Assembly: GCA_036874045.1 (NCBI GenBank)
Contig: CM072337.1
Coordinates: forward strand, 1,612,001 to 1,676,000
Direction of reading: 5' to 3'
Length of the DNA: 64,000 nucleotides
From: Cymodocea nodosa
Lineage: Eukaryota; Streptophyta; Magnoliopsida; Alismatales; Cymodoceaceae
Shown here: in pieces, positions 59,801-64,000 of the stretch
Position numbering within the stretch: the stretch's first letter is position 1
Layout of the letters: each line of letters opens with the position of its first letter
Program-made: the position numbers and the translations under genes
Notes under the pieces: model-generated
What the model saw: only the letters and a program-made list of their open reading frames with translations
Told to the model about the DNA's origin: nothing
Databases searched by the model: none

Positions 59801-62800
59801 ACCAACTCCTACTATAAATCAGAATATCATCAAAAAATATTAACATAAATTTTCTAATATATGCCTTGAAAACTTTGTTCATTAATGCTTAAAATGTAGA
59901 AAGGGTATTGGTAAGCCTAAAGGGCATTCATAATGCCTATTATGAGTTTGGAAAGTTGTCTTATGGATGTTTGATTCATGCATCTTAATCTGGTGATAAC
60001 TAGATCCTAAATCCAATTTAGAATAAAATTGGCTATATCCTAGCTTGTCAAGTAAGTCATCGATTAAGAGAATAAGATATTTATCTTTCACTATTTGAGT
60101 GTTGAGGTGGTGGTAATCTTCACACATTTTCCACTCATCCGACTTCTTTTAAACGAGTAGTACTAGCCTAGCATAAAGGCTTCAACCATGGTGTATAAGT
60201 TCTTTTCACATTAAGCAATTCAGATTGTCTTCAATTATTTGCTTTTGCTATGGTGAATGACAATATGGCTCACTTGCTATCGACTTACTATTTGGAATAA
60301 TTGGGATCTAGTGGTCTTGCTTTTATTGAGGTGGTAACAACTTGGGTTCATCGAAAATTGTTGCATGATCACTTACAATACGGGCTAGGTCAAATGGAAG
60401 AAGATCCATTACCTAACCCTCCTTTTCACTAGAATCTAGTTGGACTTTGATTGGATAAACATTTTGGGCCTTGCTTAATATTTTTTTGCATTCCTCTCCC
60501 ATGATTTGTTGTGGTTGATGGCAAAGAACTCCTTGCAATTGGTACCATTTATTGTTTTAGTAAAACTTCATAGTTTTGGCTGCAAAATCCCATAAAACCT
60601 TCCCTAGTTGTTCCAATCATTCCATGCCTATAACAACATCATAGAAGCTTAATGTAATGACGTAAAAGTCAATGTGCATGGTAACCTCTTGCACCTGTAC
60701 CATTATACCCTTGCATGTTCCCATGCAAGATATAAAATCTCCATTAGCTACTTTAATAGAAAGTTTACCTAGGGAAGAAATGGTCCAACCAAATTATGTT
60801 ACAAACTCCTTGGAGAGGAAATTATTTATGCTCCCTATGTCTATCAAGATGAGTGCCTGTAGTCCATTAATTTGCCTAAAGAATCTCATCGTGTGAGTTG
60901 CTACTTCCCTAGTGATAATGTGTAAAGAGACATTTGATTCGTTCTCTTTGTTCTCATGCTCCTCCTCCTTTACTTCATCCTCCCAATCTCCACATTGGAT
61001 GAGGAAAACTTTGCTTTGCTTGCAATGTGCCCTAATATATACCTTTTGTCGTAGTTGAAGTACAAGCCTTGTTGCTTGCACCTCTCTAGCTCCTCTAATG
61101 AGAATTGACAAATAGGTAGATGTCGTGGTGGAGTGGTAACCTTTGGAGTGGCAAGCAATAGAGCCTCCTTCTTCTCGATGTTTGAATAGCCAAAGTGGCG
61201 TTGCTCCTTAGACTTGAGATCCTTGGAATATGACTAGTTCTATGGCCTCTTGCAAGGATTGAGGATGTAGTGAGTGCACATCATATTAAAGGGATCCCCT
61301 TAAGTCGCTTAAGTAGAGACTTAACCTTTTGCATTCATTAAGGTTATGCATTTGCTTATTCAACCTCTTGAAACTTCAATGGTACTCTTCCAAATCACCC
61401 ACCTATCTTAGGTTGGCCAGAGTGGCCATTACGTCCTCCCCACGTAGCCTAAAATGACCTACAACAGCTTTTGCTAAACACTTCCCTGTCATCTCTTCTT
61501 GGCTTATCATGAACCAAAACCACTTGGGCGCTAGTTTGTCGAGGTGGTAGGCTGCAATCGTAACCTTCTGCTCCTCCACTACTTCATGAACTTTGAAGTA
61601 CTACTTTGATTTATAAATCCAAATTTTGGGATCTTACCCCCATCAAATGTCAGAAGCTTCACTATTGATGTTTTTGGATAGTGAACCTCTTTACTTCTTA
61701 GTGGTTGATTTGACATATCAACCTCTCTTCGATTATTCATTGGAGAAATGCTCATCAATTGAAGCTTCTTTGAGATCTCTATAATCTCTCCTCCTAGAGA
61801 TTGTGTAATCCTGATCATATCTTGATGTAGACTTTGATGGTTGGACTCCATCTTTGCCCTAAGCATCGATAGGCCATCCTCCAAGAGTTTCTTGAATGTG
61901 TCCATCTCCTCTAGTCACATGGTCTTCACAAGATCAGGCAGCTTTGATACCAATTTGTCATCAAAACTTGATTCTTCTAGCGTTTGAATGCCCAACGTGG
62001 CTTGGCAATGGGTTATCAATGTTGTGTCATTGATGGGAAGGTGAGATGGAAGAAAGGAAAAAGGGATGAGAAAGAAGATATGCATGGAAGCTTGATATGA
62101 AATTTGGTGTAGCAGACCCGGGTGAAGGATCCATCTACTATTTTGGTCTTCATTCCATGTTGAAGGCTTTATTAATAGCACAAAGGCAATTATGTGATTG
62201 AGATCACATTTATTACAAATGATAGCCTTTCCAAATTTAGATAGCAATAATCAGGATCCAAATCTAATAATTAGGATCCGACTCCATCCATGTTTCCAGT
62301 CTCAACATCTTTGTCATTAACCATTGTGCCATCAGAGGGATTTAATTAATCAACTGTATCATTCTCCTCCCTTCACAAGTATGTGCACTCAATATTAACA
62401 GTTTACTGCTTCTATTGTATGCTCCTGATCACATCGCATTGGTTGCTTTCTTCCATTCTACCGCTCTTCATGTTTGTTTCTTACCATTATTTTTTTTTTT
62501 TGGTCAAAAGACTTCCTGCATCATTGCTGCTGTGTTGCTTGCATGAGTTATTGAACATTTCCATATGTAATGACACTGATTAGGCCCTTCTGCTAAAGTT
62601 CAGTGGATTGGTCTCATTTTCTTGACTAGGGTTGTTGGGCCTGAGTGAGTTCAATCGAACTAAAAAAATAAAATTATGGGGCTACCCTGAAACAGTGATC
62701 GAGAAATGTAGCCCATGATCCCATATGTGCGGAGACCATATGATTTGACATTCAGGAATCTGGCCGTGCCTCTGATTTCTTGATTCAATAAATTGATCCT

Positions 62801-63419
62801 CTTTGGTTCAGAAAAAGGAGGTTAAGTACTTCAACTGTCAACAAGAAATTGCATCTTTATTTTGACCTCTGAATCCTGGCTAATGGACAATGTTTTATAT
62901 TTATAGTTAGAGATTTTTGTTTTTTTTGGTGTAGTATAATATCCTTTCTGCAATTTGATGCTTTACATTTAGTTGAAGAACTGTATGGATTCACTGCATG
63001 TTGTAAGAACATTTAAGCCAAACTTGTTTATCATATAATTTTCTATGGTCATGCATGATCCCACCATTTTTACTCTGTCTCACTTTAATTGAATGCCATA
63101 CTTTGTTTTACAGTTTCATTATATATGGATGAGGTTGACTTCAGATTCAATGTACATTGTGCCTGTCTTGACAATTCACATTCCATGTAGGTGAAAAGGG
63201 AACCAGACTGAGAAACAGGCGAACCAAAAGAACAGATGGAGCTCGAAAAAGTATGGAGGACTCCATCAAGCGCAAGTTGGAACAATTTTATGAAGGCTCA
63301 GATGGTCCACCACTCCGTGTTCTTCCTATAGGTGGTCTTGGAGAAATTGGAATGAATTGCATGCTTGTTGGAAATTATGACCGTTATATCTTGATTGATG
63401 CAGGAATAATGTTTCCAGA
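50877..63419 (+). CDS. RNJ: Ribonuclease J, chloroplast (first two exons)
   Basis: The 5' end of the plant metallo-beta-lactamase nuclease RNase J, which trims and surveys chloroplast RNA; loss is embryo-lethal in Arabidopsis. Exon 1, 50877-50976, encodes [20 protein letters not shown] and continues [13 protein letters not shown]: Ser/Ala/Arg-rich and acid-free, as in transit peptides. Exon 2, 63191-63419, joins in phase and reads a basic linker, [20 protein letters not shown], then [31 protein letters not shown] and a GA/GTAAGT donor that would complete Asp. This matches the family start closely. The HGHEDH zinc motif must lie in exons beyond the window. Intron 1 is 12.2 kb because of nested retrotransposons. 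The 110 residues seen have no lesion. Confidence 0.93.
50960..51244 (+). repeat. Left copy of exon-1/intron direct duplication
   Basis: Includes the last 17 nt of ribonuclease J exon 1, its donor and about 268 nt of intron, ending AGGGT at the element A junction. It matches 62362-62632 over its whole length, with small indels. This copy keeps about 15 CpG sites in the intron part. Confidence 0.9.
52092..59373 (+). mobile_element. Ty3/gypsy Tat-like element B with inverted LTRs
   Basis: Inserted in the RNase H region of element A, between identical CCATG pentamers (52087-52091 and 59374-59378). The left LTR 52092-54420 is in plus orientation (TGTTGACCCCC..CCTAACA). It is followed by a TTGGCGACTCAAC primer-binding-like site (about 54447), gag-like sequence, a protease-like [19 protein letters not shown] segment (about 56450-56510), and RT up to [20 protein letters not shown] (about 57110-57175). 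RT stops at 57191, where a second LTR begins in reverse orientation (57192-59373). Both outer ends are therefore the TGTT end. RNase H, integrase and polypurine tract are missing. Tat-lineage assignment is inferred from the primer site and protease. Confidence 0.85.
53380..53720. repeat. Minisatellite inside the element B left LTR
   Basis: A roughly 40-bp unit around TTGCTCGGCTCGGTATGACC recurs about eight times with variation. The right LTR has fewer copies (about 57930-58180), which accounts for much of the length difference between the arms (2329 versus 2182 bp). Confidence 0.8.
62362..62632 (+). repeat. Right copy of exon-1/intron direct duplication
   Basis: Repeats ribonuclease J sequence from the end of exon 1 (TCTCCTCCCTTCACAAG) through ACACTGATTAGGCCCTTCTG to ACTAGGGT, then runs on into normal intron (TGTTGGGCC). 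Only about two CpG sites remain; most former CG are TG or CA. The copied donor now reads AAGTATGTG. Confidence 0.9.
62633..63190. other. Ribonuclease J intron 1, distal part
   Basis: Ordinary-looking intron sequence leading to the ATGTAG acceptor. Nothing else recognised. Confidence 0.6.
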
Positions 63420-63825
63420 GTAAGTTCCATTGAATAGAAACATAAATTCTGTAGAATCGACCCTTACACGTTTAGCAAGCACATGTAGTTTGATTTTCAA
63501 TGTTCTAGGTTTTTAATCACTTATTTTCATGGTTGTTGATTTGCATTGGGGTTGTCCACTGAGGCATAAGGACAGGTTGAATGGACAAGATAGTTATTGT
63601 TCTTGGAAGTACATGATATGTTTGGAAATTGTGCCACTGTCAGTTGACATCTCTTTTTTTACAGATGTCTAGTAGTCACAGTATAAATGGATATGCCTCA
63701 TCAGTTCTGTACCTATATTCTTCTATACACAAGTTTGTCAAAATTATGTTCTTCAAAAAATGACTATTGCATCTAAAAGTTAAATTTAGTTATTTTTTAT
63801 TATTAGGCAAAAAGAGGATAAAGCC
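63420..63825. other. Ribonuclease J intron 2, beginning
   Basis: Begins at the GTAAGT donor (63420-63425). No coding or repeat signal until the SINE. The intron continues past the window end. Confidence 0.7.
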
Positions 63826-63990
63826 TAATGCAACAGTAAGATTGGTCCATTGTGACCTGGGTCATTGGTTTGAATACTAGAAAACAAATTCTTCATTTGT
63901 GGAGGTGAGAATGCATACAGTAGGATCCTCCTCAAGCGCCATATTGGTGGGAGCCTTGTACATTGGATTTGCTTTTTTCATTCGATGAAA
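63826..63990 (+). mobile_element. Au-like SINE
   Basis: In order: a TGTGACCTGGGTCATTGG segment, a box-B-like GGTTTGAATAC, a GAAAACAAATTCTTC part (from GGAAACAGCCTCTTGC), and a tail with GGGAGCCTTGTACATTGG followed by a T run. This follows the layout of the plant Au SINE, which derives from a tRNA. It is diverged, in ribonuclease J intron 2, on the gene's strand. Confidence 0.7.
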
Positions 63991-64000
63991 AAAAAATCTG

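Larger units (their letters stand above)
51245..62361 (-). mobile_element. Ty3/gypsy element A (host of a nested insertion)
   Basis: Minus-strand LTR retrotransposon. The 5' LTR is 62361-61956 (TGATACAG..GATGACA), followed by the primer-binding site TTGGTATCAAAGC, close to the initiator-Met tRNA type. Then come gag (about 61905-61200), aspartic protease ([13 protein letters not shown] near 60850), RT (MCEDYHHLN near 60127; [24 protein letters not shown] near 59820), RNase H split by element B, and the integrase zinc finger ([18 protein letters not shown] near 51557-51504). The integrase is deleted beyond that, joining directly to a partial 3' LTR (51496-51245). RT has FFDD instead of YVDD, and stops are scattered. 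No 5-bp target duplication is found; instead the flanks carry a duplication of about 270 bp. Confidence 0.88.

Noticed and set aside
62362..62632. Second first exon or alternative promoter of ribonuclease J
   Set aside because: Only the last bases of exon 1 are copied, there is no ATG-containing frame, and CpG sites have decayed.
1..64000. tRNA, rRNA or CRISPR features
   Set aside because: Apart from the tRNA-derived SINE at the right edge, I saw no cloverleaf, ribosomal or CRISPR-like sequence.

Overview
This window is nuclear DNA of a flowering plant. The genes have many introns with GT..AG splice sites, one first exon looks like a chloroplast transit peptide, there is a chunk of plastid DNA, and most of the space is filled by decayed plant LINEs, LTR retrotransposons and DNA transposons in AT-rich sequence. 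The GC-rich chalcone synthase exons suggest a monocot, but that is only an inference. All exon structures below were built by eye from splice sites and known family sequences.

Five protein genes can be recognised. (1) The 5' part of an extended short-chain dehydrogenase/reductase (minus, 3515-3070); its later exons are not seen and a LINE lies where they would be expected. (2) A complete three-exon chalcone synthase (minus, 6087-4596, 393 residues) with a promoter carrying four CACGTG boxes and an ACCTACC box. (3) A complete four-exon mitochondrial pyruvate carrier 1 gene (minus, coding 24170-20728, 107 residues) with a 5' UTR intron and a LINE inside its first coding intron. (4) A complete eleven-exon aspartyl aminopeptidase, family M18 (plus, 28653-42427, 477 residues), whose large introns hold an RTE-type LINE and a solo copia-type LTR. 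(5) The first two exons of chloroplast ribonuclease J (plus, 50877 to beyond the right edge), separated by a 12.2-kb intron that consists mostly of nested retrotransposons.

Between these lie: decayed LINE sequence (1-1800); degenerate AT-rich repeats (6.7-11.6 kb); an element with long inverted arms (about 11985-14470); a GC-rich island with exon-like signals but no recognised product (15.4-16.65 kb); a nuclear plastid insertion carrying ycf3 exons 2-3 and the psaA start in plastome order (about 18.4-20.4 kb); a decayed Ty3/gypsy element (25.5-27.5 kb); and a 4.3-kb PIF/Harbinger element (45961-50268) next to a truncated LTR.

The most unusual region is ribonuclease J intron 1. A minus-strand Ty3/gypsy element (A, 51245-62361) is interrupted by a second one (B, 52092-59373). 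B has a perfect CCATG target duplication, but its two LTRs are in inverted orientation, so both outer ends are the same LTR end. A itself is flanked by a roughly 270-bp direct duplication that includes the end of ribonuclease J exon 1. The copy next to the gene start keeps its CpG sites while the distal copy has lost nearly all of them.

The genes show no shared pathway. Chalcone synthase and the reductase are neighbours on the same strand, but nothing in the sequence proves a joint function.
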